Assembly: GCA_950022295.1 (NCBI GenBank)
Contig: OX465596.1
Coordinates: 123,918,501 to 123,982,500, forward strand
From: Bromus sterilis
Lineage: Eukaryota > Streptophyta > Magnoliopsida > Poales > Poaceae
Length of the DNA: 64,000 bases
Direction: 5' to 3'
Part shown: positions 44,258-55,642 of the stretch, piece after piece
Layout of the letters: every line of letters begins with the position of its first letter
Numbering within the stretch: position 1 is the stretch's first letter
The notes under the pieces: model-generated
What the model saw: only the letters and a program-made list of their open reading frames with translations
Databases searched by the model: none
What the model was told of the DNA's origin: nothing
Position numbers and translations under genes: made by a program

Positions 44258-47200
44258 ATGCCCTCATGGAACGATGGGGAGGAGAGCGACGACAGCATGG
44301 GCGGTAGCCTCATGGACATGGAATACTTTGTAAGTTCCATTCCTCATTCTGATTTGGTATTTAGGGTTTCTTTCCTCTCCTCCATGGATACGGATTGGCT
44401 AGTAACTTGAGTGGTAGCAGCATGATTTAGGGTAACACCAAGATATTCCTCATTCTGATTTGGTATTTAGGTTTAGGTTTCAGTCAAATTAGGATTTAGG
44501 GTTTCCTTGTTCTTCTTTCTGTTCTTGTTAGTCTTCAGATTTAGGAAGGGGTTGTTGAGGCATTGCTTTCTACGTTTGCAGGACACACCAGACACAATTC
44601 CTGAGCCACTGTTTTGTGGATCTGTGATGGTTGATGATGTGCCCAAGTGTATGCTGCACAAGATGTGTGATGCCCCCAAAATCAAGTCGTGTACATTAAT
44701 CATACACGCAAGGTACACGATCGAGATCAAAACTCACGGTGAGATATCACAACACAACTCTACAAATAAAATAATACAAGCTGTATAATACAAGCCATGG
44801 GCCTCAAGGGCTCGAATACAACAGCTCGAGAACACAAAGTTCGCGAAAGCAATAGTATCTGAGTACAGACACAAGAATAGAAGTTTTCCTTAAGAAGGCT
44901 AGCACAAACCAATACTCAACGATCGAAAAGGCAAGACCTCCTGCCTAGGAACCTCCAAACTACTCCTGGTCGAGGGGGGAACTCCACGATGAAGCAAGCA
45001 CCGGGGATCTTACCGTTGTGGTAGTCGGCATCGAGGATCTCCTGCTCCTAGACTCCAAGGATCAAACGTCAACTGCAGCGGCCGATCAGGCAAAACAAAA
45101 AGGTGGAAATAAAGCAAGGGTGGGTATCTAGCATACCCGCGAGTCTTACGTTCGCTACTAAGCAATTATGCATTTGTATCAATGGAAAGGGGAGGATATA
45201 TATAGTGGACTGAGTTGCAGAAATCCAGAATAAGGAAGAGAAGCTAGGCCTAACGAAGACTAGCATCTTCCGACGGGTCTTGCAGCATGAGAAGATAATA
45301 GCCAACAGTTCATATAAAGCACAAAGTAACAATGCAGCAGAAGTTGCTGCAACATTGTATAATAGTAAGTTGTAATAATGAATAATTATCAATGCCTCCA
45401 AGAATCCCTCCTCGACTTCCCTGCGAGGAAGAAAACCCGGAACCAATCAGTTTAGTAGTAGTAGTTTGTAGTAGTAGATTCTGGCTTTAGCATAAAGCGT
45501 CCTGTTACCGTGGACAAGGATATCCGAATAGATTATCATCCCTGCAGGGGTTGCACTACTGTTACCCTACACGCTTGGATCTCCAGGGTGGTGTACACCT
45601 TGTTAGGGAACGCCCCACCGAGGCTATCCGATACACCGAAGTCCATCCTTCAAGCTCAACAGAGAGGCCATCCGCCGGTCTAAATCCTAAGCACGTAGGG
45701 ACTTTGCACCCTTGCCCTAACGCACTCCTGCACGGTACGCGACTGGCTGGTGAAGCAGACCCACCTCCCACTACTGGAGTAGGCGGTCCAAGCCCGGCAA
45801 TCAGCCCGAGGTAAAGCTGACGTCTGAAGAGCCATCAAACGAGGCTACAACGCAGAGGGCCCACACCATAATCGCACGTGGAGGTAGTGCGTATAGGGCA
45901 CGTCGAACCACTCAAGTCATCCACCTGACCCGTTAAGCATTTTATTATTTTCTGTCGGCACAACCGTTATCGTTGCCCCTTATCTGGGTGAGTCGCGGAC
46001 AACGACAACAGCCAGGTCCACCCCCATAACCAGAGCCGGTGGCCGCCTGCCCTGTCGTCCCACCAACTCGTGCGGTTACCAACAAGGTGAACCGTCTCCC
46101 TACATTATCTCGCGTTTGCTCTTGGAAGATCTCGAATTTCGTACAATAGGGTATCTCACGACCAACGAGCAAGGACCAGGCCCATGATGGTATCCGCCTG
46201 TCCTGCCGTCCCGATACAATCCCTGCGCGGGCACTGTTGGGTCACCCGGCTCCTTACCTTTAAGGACACCAGTTGATTCGAGTGCCTACCATCAAGTCAA
46301 ACCATGAGGAATCACCCTTGATGGTACACGTGAAGAGGTTCGATAGAGACATCAGCCGAATGAACTAAAGAGGTAAACCTCGTGTCATCCCGGTGATGCT
46401 ACACTACTGAGCCAACGAGAGTGAAATACGAGTCCGTCCACTAGTAAGTCAAACTCGAAGCGACTCGGCAGAGTCTCTCTGTATCAATGGCGTCGATGCC
46501 TACGGGGCATTGATCGGTACCTGCTGCAGTTGTAATATATCGTTTCCGCGATCACTCCCGGAGTGATCACGGCCCACTATTCTAAACTTAGCTAACAATG
46601 CGCAGGGTTTACTGCTGAATAATGCATAAGTAATAATAGGCAGCATAGGATTAAAGGAAGGTACATCAAGGGGCTACAATGACAGGCTATGTAGTGAATA
46701 GGAATTTAATGTAGCAGCAGAAGTAGCAACAGCAAATGCCTAGCGCAAGAAATGTACGGAAAAGATAGGCGATATCTGGGGAAGGAAAATTGCTCTTCTT
46801 GCCTGGAAGCTCGACGGTGGGGTTACGGTCGTCGACGAAGTAGTCGCACTCGGCAACGGTATCATCAGCGGCAGTGTCGAGGTCTATCGGAGAATAATGG
46901 GGGAGAAACAATAAATACACATCAATAATAACAATACAAATGCAAGACATGGCAATATGTTGTATATGATGTTCTAACGCTGTGTTAAGTATTTTTAGGC
47001 GGAGCGGGAATTTATCCGGGATGACTCATCGGTACCGGTTGATTACCGGACAGATGATCCGAAGGGGGAACGTTCCATGTCTGCAGTGTTAGAGACATCT
47101 GACAGGCATGGGGATAGTGTATCTTTGCTCGTTGATCCATTTTGAACAACTTTCATGTTCAGAACAATTTCATCCGGACAGTTTTACCGGCACCGGGCAA

Positions 47201-49953
47201 TTATCGGTCAGCGCTACCGGAGGGGGATGGTTCGATGTTCGTTGTGTTAGAGGGATGTGGTAGGTATACAGATAGCGTATGTGTATTCGTTGGATTTTTC
47301 TAATCAACTTTGAGATATAAAATATTTTCATCGGAGTTACAGATTAGAAGATATTGATTTTCAAAGTTTTAACCAATTTAAAAGTATTATTTTAATTCCA
47401 ACATTATCCATAATTAAATATTGACAAGTGGGGCCCACTGGTCAGCCACACATTCTTAATAAATTAATTTAATTAATCTAATCAGAAGGGTGGCCCACAT
47501 GTCATAGACCTAAATTATAAAAGATTATTTAATCTAGTTAATTAGAGATGGACATGTCATATACTGCACTACTTAAATCATTTAGATTCTAATTAAAAGG
47601 AAGGTCCCACCAGTCAGATAGAGAGGGGCGGGTTATCTCTATTAGTTAAACTAACAGGCGGGGCCTGGTTAGTTTGGTAATTAGAGGGGGGTTAGTGCTA
47701 ACTACAGGGGAGGGCCCCACTGGTCAGTGGGCTTGCCCACTGGTCAGTAGCACGCACGTCGGCGGTGTGGTCTCGGCGGCCAGGCCATCGCGCCATGGGC
47801 TAGTAGGTCGAGAGGGGAGGCGGGGTTGCTAGGAGGGCGGGGCGTTGCGGGAGGAGCGCGCGAGCAGGGCGTGGGCTCAAGGTGAGGTAGCGGCGTGCAG
47901 GGAACTCGGGATCTGGCCACGGTGGTCGAGCACGTGGACGAAGAAGAAGGGGGCTACGATGGCGGATGCGGCAAGGAAATAGTGGGATTCGAGGGGGGCA
48001 CGGCGGGAAGCTCACATCGAGAAGCAGGGCAGGTCAGGGTGGCCCGGGGAGGCACGGCGGCGATGTATTTGATGACGGGGGTGGCGGCCGTGGGTGAGGA
48101 CGATGACGACGACGACGAGCTGGGCGGCGTCCCTTTCCGATTCGATGCGCGAGGACGACCTGGAGGAGCTTGGAGGAGCTCGTGTACACGGGCTCGTGGC
48201 TCGGGGAGGTCGCCGGCCGCGACAACGACGACGGCGGCGCGACCATGGTGATGCACACGGGCGGATTGGGGGGAGACAGGAGGAGGAAGGGGGCGCGAAC
48301 TGGATCTCGATCCACTCTTCACAGGGGGCGGCGACCTTGTCCTCGACACCGGCCGCGGGATGCGTGCCACGTCCACGGCCGCGGCGTGGCCAGCCTAGAT
48401 GGCGTCCACGGCGCGTCGTGAACAGGAGGGAGAGATGAAGTGGAGAGGGAACGGGCCGTGGTGGGCTGGCCCAGTGGAGAGGGGAGGGGATGGGCCTCGC
48501 CCCTGAGCGGTAGATAGGTTTCCCTTTTTTTTGTTTTTCTTTTATTTATTCTTTCCTGTTTCTATTTTATTTGTTCAACAAATGGTTTTTGTTATATATG
48601 AGAATTGCTCCATAATTTCATTTGCAATTTAATATACTGCTATAAAAAGTTTGGGATTCATATAAAATCATTTGCATTTTTTTAATATTTAAAATGGATT
48701 AAATGCCACTGATTTGACACTGTTTTGATTTGATTAAATTAGTAAAACATTTTAATAAACTCCCATTTCATTTTTAATAAGACCTACTGATATTAGGAAT
48801 TTTATAAAATTGGCTCCACAATTTTTGGTTGTACATTAATTGCCACATTATTTTGGAATTTTTATTCGGTTTGCATTTGAACAAGTCTTGGTCAAGGGTG
48901 ATCATCACATGCCTAATCATGGTGACATGGAAACAGTAAAAGTGATTACTGTAGTGTGACACCCGGGGTGTTACAGGATGATTCCAAGAAAATGTGTTGC
49001 ATTTGAAGTTCCTAACACTGGGAGGAGGTTCTATGGATGCTTTGTGCAGGTGAGTAACCAAAATGACTTGTGTCATATTTCTATGTGTTGCATATAAATT
49101 TTGAAATTGTGATGTTCTTAAATTTGAGTTTGATATGATATGGATCCATGTGTAAAAGATTATATGTCAAATTATGTACCACAATAACTTGAATAATTGT
49201 ATGTGTTGGGTAATCATTTACTTATTTTGTTAATTTGTTGAATAGCTTACAATCATTTACATGAATATTTATGTGTTGCATACATGCTTTAGTTATGTTG
49301 CTTAACAGTTTAGAATCTGGGCATTTGAAATAGTTTAGAGTCTGTGCTTTAGTTATGTGTTGCATTTACTGCTTTAGTTAATTTATTTAATAGTTTACAA
49401 TCTATGCATTTGAACAGGGAGGTTTCAATTGTGGTATAGTCCAGTGGGTTGATGCCCCCTGGCCTGAGATTCTTCAGAACAGCTTCCTGAGGCTATGTGA
49501 CATGTTCTATGAGAGCAACCAAGACAGGGCAGCAGAGAAGCAAGCATATGAAAAGATGATTGCCAAGCCGATGAAGGCGAAAGATAATGTGGACACTCAG
49601 TATCAGGAAATGGCGGATAAAGTGAGTAATATGTTTGACTAGCAGGATGGTCTTAGGATAAGGTCCGTTACAATGAAGAGCAACAGGCATCGAACAATGC
49701 TGAGAAGTTACAGAAGGAGCATGTAGAGTTACAGATGGAGAAGCTAAAAATGGAAAAGTTGAAGAATTGCATCCTTAGGGCCCAGGCAGACATTTTTCAG
49801 AACACTACGAAGGCCATGAAGGAGATAAAAAATGACAGGGATCTTCTTGAAGAAGAAAAGAAAGCACTGGAGAAACTTGTTGCTGAGCTGCTGAATGCTG
49901 GACCTGGCAGCAAGGACAAGCTAGAGAAAATCAAGGCTATACTTGAAGCTTGA
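44258..49953 (+). pseudogene. GRF-type zinc-finger protein gene, exon 2 split by a solo LTR
   Basis: Exon 1 is 44258-44329 (24 codons, acidic MPSWNDGEESDD; donor GTAAGT). Exon 2 is 44582-44665 plus 48981-49049, exon 3 is 49418-49621, and a coiled-coil part is about 49660-49953. The zinc finger spans exons 2 and 3: VPKC...PRKC, PNTGRRFYGC, then GGFNCGIVQWVDAPWP, the C..C..C..C pattern of zf-GRF proteins, which bind single-stranded nucleic acid. The LTR at 44666-48975 inserted between two codons; ignoring it and one duplication copy leaves the frame open. A second lesion follows exon 3, where a roughly 40-bp extra segment brings a TAG (GTTTGACTAG). The coiled coil (KNDRDLLEEEKKALEKLV) ends at 49953. 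Introns are intact. Probably inactive here. Confidence 0.75.
44666..48975 (-). mobile_element. Solo giant LTR (Sukkula/LARD-like)
   Basis: 4310 bp, TGTGATGCCCCCAAAATCAA at one end and GACACCCGGGGTGTTACA at the other, with 5-mers AGATG (44661-44665) and GGATG (48976-48980) differing at one base. In sense orientation (minus strand) it starts TGTAACACCCCGGGTG. No second LTR or internal domain is adjacent, so it is a solo LTR left by recombination, or a truncated element. It lies antisense to the GRF gene. GC-rich frames at 47800-48440 are on its leader and are not convincing genes. Sequence 1-3178 is a second copy. Confidence 0.8.
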
Positions 49954-50261
49954 AAATTGCAAAATGTATGCTAAGTAAGGTGGCCTATATATGTAACTGG
50001 CCTACTGATGGGGGTAGTTCTATTCCTTTGTGCAGTTCTATATGAAACTGACTAAGTTATTGTAATCTGGCCTATATATGTAACTGGCCTGGAGCGGTGT
50101 AAGGTGGCTGGTAGAACTACTAGGTTAATTACGAACTATTTTAGTTATTGTAATCTAGCCTATATATTTTGCCAAGACCTGGATTGAACCTTAAGGTATT
50201 GTAACCCAAGTAATGCATGGACTGAAGAACTGTTTTAGTAGCTGAACGTGTCACTCTGTTC
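49954..50261 (+). other. 3' flank of the GRF gene
   Basis: Contains three copies of CTGGCCTATATATGTAAC-like words. Probably 3' UTR. No gene. Confidence 0.4.
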
Positions 50262-50596
50262 CTTTCTGATTATTAAGTTATTGTGACCCAACTAATTATG
50301 TTCTGATTATTAAGTTATTGTGACCAAATAATTATGTTCTGGTTATTAAGTTATTGTGACCCAAGTAATTATGTTATGATTATTAAGTTATTGTGAACCA
50401 AGTATATTAGGTTGTGATTATTCAGTTATTGTGACCCAAGTAATTATGTTCTGGTTATTAAGTTATTTTGACCGAAGTAATTATGTTCTGATTATTAAGT
50501 TATTGTGAACAAAGTAGATTAGATTGTGATTATTAAGTTATTGTGACCCAAGTAGATTAGGTTGTGATTATTAAGTTATTGTGACCAAGTAAATAT
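50262..50596. repeat. Minisatellite of about 37 bp, 9 units
   Basis: Unit GATTATTAAGTTATTGTGAC plus CCAAGTAATTATGTTCT, with point changes and some shortened units. AT-rich, 310 bp after the GRF stop codon. Confidence 0.88.
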
Positions 50597-50605
50597 GTTT
50601 TTGTT

Positions 50606-51150
50606 GTCACTTTCATCGATGATCATCTTGGTATCACTTTCAAGGTTGTCGAAGGTCATCGATGATCTTCAACACCACCATTTTGGTACTACTTTCATGG
50701 TTGTCGAAGGTCATCGATGATCTCCTACACCACCATCTTGGTATCACTTTCATGGTTGTCGAAGGTCATCGATAATCTCCGACACAACCATCTTGGTATT
50801 AATTTCATGGTTGTCGAAGGTCATCGATGATCTCTAACACCACCATCTTTGTATCACTTTCATGGTTGTGGAAGGTCATCGATGATCTCCGACACCACCT
50901 TATTGGTATCACTTTCATGGTTGTCGAAGGTCATTAATGATCTCCGACACCACCATCTTGGTATCACTTTCACGGTTGTCAAAGGTCATCGATGATCTCC
51001 GACTCCACCATCTTTGTATCACTTTCATGGTTGTCGAAGGTCATCGATGATCTCCGACACCACCATCTTGGTATCAATTTCATGGTTTTCGAAGGCATCG
51101 ATGATCTTCGACACCACCATCTTGGTATCACTTCCATGGTTGTCCAACAT
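50606..51150. repeat. 55-bp minisatellite, 9-10 units
   Basis: Units hold GGTTGTCGAAGGTCATCGAT and CACCACCATCTTGGTATCAC; successive GGTTGTCGAAGG start at 50644, 50699, 50754 and 50809. A minus-strand open frame across it (KxxPRWWCRRSSM repeats) is a by-product of the unit. Different from the adjoining 37-bp repeat. Confidence 0.9.
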
Positions 51151-51895
51151 TCATACACCATAGAGTTTTAACATTCATACACCATAATGGCAACTCCATG
51201 CATGGTGCGATCACTTTCATCAACATAGAGTTTTACAACGTAGAGAATCGCATCACTATCATCACCATAGAGTTTTACACATCAACATCAACCCCAAAAG
51301 ACATTGTAACTAACTCCTAACCCTAACATCAGCCCCAAAAGACATTTAAATCTTAAAGGTCAAGGGAACCAGAAGGCCTCACATCCCTCCTCAGGGGCAA
51401 CCTACGCGATCCGTCTGATCTGATGCTCGCTCGTTGTGCACCGTTCGATGCTCCTGCCAATCTTTCCGCACCCGCCTCGCCCCGCGGCGGTGAAACCCTA
51501 CCCGAACCATACCTGCATGCCCCCATCCGCCTGTCTTCTCCGACGTCCCTTGTTTCCTCTCTTCTCCCACGCAGCCGCCTCACACCTGCCCCACACCTCC
51601 GTCGCGAGCTCGGAGAAAGATGTAGCAGAAAGTGAGAGGGTGACGGAGGAGGAAGAGGAGATCCTCCTGGCGCTCATGGTGGTCGCCCAGATCCAATAGT
51701 CCTAGCCCCCAAAATCTCCACTGCGCGTCATCTCCTTCTCCCCTCCCGCGCTGCGTTGTTCCCTTCTGAAGCACAAGCGCGAGCAGCAGCTGGCAATGGT
51801 GGCGGCCATGGCGTGTGGATCCACTGACGTCGGGCCACTCAAGGTCAACTCGTCGGCCTGGCCGCCGCTGCAGAAGTCGCCGCAACACGCTGCAC
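51151..51895. other. Region joined to the front of the plus-strand ORF2 copy
   Basis: 51151-51350 has ACATCAACCCCAAAAGACAT twice. 51370-51895 is GC-rich and open in more than one frame; one plus frame from ATG 51796 runs into ORF2. This stretch does not match the ORF2 upstream region of CACTA-A, so it was brought in by recombination or belongs to another gene that I do not recognise. Confidence 0.4.
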
Positions 51896-54880
51896 CCATG
51901 AATGGCAAGCACGCCGGTGGTTACAAAAGTTCCAAGCATAAATGGGACAAGGAGGATGCCGAGTACGCCGCTGCGGGCATACCTAACTCCTTCCATCTAC
52001 AAAGATGATCCGCAGACCGAATTCTTTGTGAGGCCCCGGAGCTATAAGGACAAAGCAACCTCGAAAATAATTATCGATCCTAAGATTCAGGAGTTTACGA
52101 CTGCCGTGGTAAGTAGTTTACCACGCGAACTTGTCGATTGAATTCTCGAGTGAAGTTCACAATTTCTTAACGTTTCACATTCTTTTCGCAGCAAGCGGAA
52201 ATGAAAATCGCCTCATCGCAGGATTCGTCGGTTAAGCCGGCCGGCCCGTGGGACAACGCCTTTAACAGGGCGTTGAACAAGGTCAAGAAGGTTGACGACG
52301 TGACGGCGAAGCCATCGTCAGCCGGCCGTGTGGTCGGCTTTGGTGCGGACCTAAATTGGTCCAAATATTATGGAAAACCGGCGGAGCAGTCCGGTTCGAG
52401 GGGGCGCAAGGCGAGAAGGACCGAAGAAGATACCGCTTATGTTCGTGGACTGGAGGAGAAGGTGAACATGCTTCCGCAGCTTGTCCAGGACGAAGTGGCG
52501 AAGACGATGAACGCTCTCCTTCCAGATATGATGCAGTCGCTCGCGAATTGGCAAGCGCGTGGTGGAAAAGGGCCCATACCAGTCCCCAGCATGGTCGGCA
52601 GCAACTCGGGCACCACGGCGCCTGCAGTCCCGACTCCCGCCGTAGTGGTGGATCCCGCACCGACTCCCGGCGTATTGGTGACTCCGGCCGCCAACACCGC
52701 GGCGGCGGCGCCGGACGTGATGGTAACTCCTCCAGCCACGATCGAGCAACCGGGGCATAACAATAATGCACCCGGCGGCAGCACAAATAGGGCGACCGAC
52801 GCCACGGGAGGCAGCGCGCCCTCCGTCTCTTGCATGCCCGCCGTCATCGGCGGGGTCTCTTCACTAGCCGATCTCGACGCCCTCAAGGTAACTATAAGCG
52901 TCTGCAACTCAAACGAGGACTTCATGTCCTTGCCTTTTTTAGTGGAATCTCTCTGATGTCGTACATGCATATATATATATCTCTTTCGCAGGAGGACACT
53001 CCATGCATTCTATTACAAGTCGTGGACGGCGAGTTGAAGGATGTTGCCAAAGGTAAAATCATTCAACCACAAAATCGAATCATGCACAATATGCCGATGG
53101 CACCGGAGATGCATAGGGTTCAAATCTCTCTCGTGATTTCGGGCTACGAGAGAGTTGAACCTCCCATTCAACCCCCCGGATACGATGAGGACGAGGCGGC
53201 AGTCCTCAGTGACTGTTTCAACCAAATATGCCTATGGCCGAAGAGCCAAATGCGTTTAATGTCGGGGGAAAATGGCACCACACCTAGGACAACACCGCTA
53301 GTCATCGTGTCAGTGACACATGATCCCATCGGCGCACAACAAGAAGAAGATGATCTTGATGATGATATCAGTACCGACCAGTTCATCAATACTTTGTATG
53401 ATGCTGATGACTTATTCATGCCTCCTGCTGAAGGAGCCTATCAGGATGACGAGGAAGCTCGCGGTCCAGCTGATCCTGCGGCGAAGCCTGCTTGCTCCAC
53501 GCGTCTCTTCGCTGCTTCTCAGGAGATGTCTCCAGCAGCTTGCGCCTTCACCGAGCCTCAAGCAGATGCCACAAGGGGATCTATTCTCAGCCCGTCCACA
53601 CTCCATAAGGCGGCCACTGAGCAGATAAAGGCCGGTGAGCCATCAAAATCAGAAAAGAAGAAGGGACGGAAAAGAAAGAAGAGCATCACTTCGAGTAGCC
53701 AACCTTCGATGCCGATTCGGGCTCAGGACAGGCCACCAAGACCCAAGGATCTCTCGTTTGAAATCCATGTGGCTGGTATGGCGATGCAACCTAAGGACAT
53801 GCTAGACCTTGCAACTTCGGATATGCAGAGTGTGCATCATAGTATTATGGCATTAGAGAAGATTCTTCTTCGAGAAGAGAATCCCTCGTACCCGGTTTTC
53901 ATGGCCAAGGTGCCACTCAACATGGGCTTCATCAACACTATCCCCGCGGATATGATAATCCTGCGATTTTCGGAGATCTTCAATTTGTACCATCTCAAGC
54001 GGCTGGACCATAGCCTTATCCGTCTGTTCTCGCTCAGCCTTTCTATGAGTATCAGGAGAGATAAGACCCCGAGCGTCGCGATATTGGACCCCTTCTACAT
54101 GCGTGAAAGCATCTTGATGGACGACGGGGACGCGACTCTTGCGGCGGGGTACATCAGAGAATTCATGCTACAGAACACCGACAAGGATTCATTTCTCATG
54201 ACCTACTCTCCCAAGTAAGTCATTCACTCGCCGCCGTAGCATGTATGCTTTCTTAGCTTTCTGCCATTGTCCTCTTCCAACATTTCTTTTGGATTGTTTT
54301 AATTATGCAGTGAGGATCAAGACTGCGTGCTCATCTTCTTTTCACCGCAACACTCGCATGCCGTGTATTTAGACTCGGGGAGTGTGAATAAGAAAGATTA
54401 CAAGTATATCATGAGAGTTTTGGATGATGCTCTCGTCAGCTACATAAAAGCCAGAGGCAAGATCATGAAGCACAAGTTCAGGAAAAATCAGCCTGGCGTG
54501 AACGTGTTCAACCACGTAACGCAGTTCCCGTGCCCAAGCAGCCGGCTGACAGTGTGAGGGATGCGTACTACGCCCTTCATCACATGAGGGCGATTGTACA
54601 GGAACAACGCAACCTTACGCTGCCAAGTCATCTCAGAGCGTGGGCCGAAAGGAAGGCAGAAATCGCCGATGCAAATCTGAAGGAGGAGTTCTTTCACATC
54701 CAAGCGCAGATGGCGACTATCATCCGTCATGAAGTACAGATGAGGGGGTCGATCTTCCACTCGAACATTGAACCATCCAATGGGGATATAGAAGTCCGCC
54801 TAAAGGCCCTGCATGACACAAGGCCTTTCATGAAGAAAGAAGGATGCCGCCCATTCCCCGAGCCGAGTCAGAACAATTGA
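51896..54880 (+). pseudogene. CACTA ORF2 copy with an Ulp1-like C-terminal domain
   Basis: Exons are 51896-52108, 52192-52887, 52992-54214 and 54311-54880, all with GT-AG introns. The first two match the minus-strand ORF2 of CACTA-A closely. The middle exon has a basic stretch (SEKKKGRKRKKS) and a domain with MFINTIPADM-like and LKRLDHSLIRLFSLSLSMSI strings. The last exon has the C48 peptidase layout: DQDCVLIFFSPQHSHAVYLDS carries the His region and a following Asp, then PKQPADSVRDAYYALHHM, where relatives, as I recall, have the catalytic Cys-Gly before YY. Here that site is Asp-Ala, so no protease activity is expected. Frameshifts lie near 51995 and 54535. In Triticeae CACTA elements this gene follows TNP2; its role is not established. 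Confidence 0.75.
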
Positions 54881-55375
54881 ACAATTTATGTTATACATGC
54901 CCTACATGTAATTTGGATGTACTCTTTGTGTAGTAGATGGTAGTGTCAAATACTCTTGGTGCTCTTTGTGTATAAAGGTCACTGCATATGCATTTTTATG
55001 CATATGTGCATGCTTCTCGCCATTGATCGACTTGCTTTAAGTTGTTGATAAGAATAGATGCTAGATTGCTTTTTTCTCCTTTGGTATGAATTCATATAGA
55101 TGTGACCTCTAAAGCTTTGTTTTGTGCAGGTTGAAGAGCAAACAAGATATGATGACGAAAGTAGCTTTCGGTTTTCAATAATTGTTGGACTCATTGTAAT
55201 TTTGTGATGGATGTAATCTTGTCTTTGTAATAAGAATTATAATGAAATTCTTTTGTATCAATAAATGTTGGCCTCATTGTTATATTGTATTTTGCATTTC
55301 TGTAATATAATAAAAATATCTGTAATGTTTTTATTATTTTCTGTAATTCTTTTTTTTTGTTTTCTGTAATTCTTT
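54881..55375 (+). other. 3' untranslated part of the CACTA copy
   Basis: AT-rich, with several TTTGTGTA and TAATATAATAAAAAT words and poly-T runs. Contains no gene. Confidence 0.4.
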
Positions 55376-55642
55376 AGTGGCACATTTTGTCTGGATTTAG
55401 TGGCGCACTGTGAATGCGCCACCCCTAGGGAACCTTAGGCGTGGCGCATATCAGAATGCGCCACCCCTAAGGGCTTAGAGGTGGCGCATTCTGAGATGCG
55501 CCACGCCTAAGGGCCTTAGGGGTGGCGCATCCAGAATGCGCCACCTCTAAGCCCTTATTAGTGGCTTGTAGTTAGTGGCGCATCCCTAATGCGCCACTAA
55601 ACACAAAAAAGGGCGCCACCATAAGGGTATTCCCTAGTAGTG
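55376..55642 (+). repeat. CACTA 3' terminus with GGCGCAT subterminal repeats
   Basis: Alternating GTGGCGCAT and ATGCGCCACCCCTAAG copies run to the terminal CCCTAGTAGTG at 55642. This marks the 3' end of the element that carries the ORF2 copy. Its 5' terminus was not found upstream, and no 3-bp duplication could be paired. Confidence 0.85.

Noticed and set aside
43949..44410. 153-codon frame starting upstream of the GRF exon 1
   Set aside because: It is a different frame from the GRF coding exon and reads through the donor site; the protein has no recognisable domain.
47895..48421. Several long frames near 48 kb
   Set aside because: They overlap in several frames and on both strands within the GC-rich leader of the solo LTR, and none shows a domain.
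50979..51161. Minus-strand frame with repeated PRWWCRRSS
   Set aside because: Product of the 55-bp repeat; units with indels break it.
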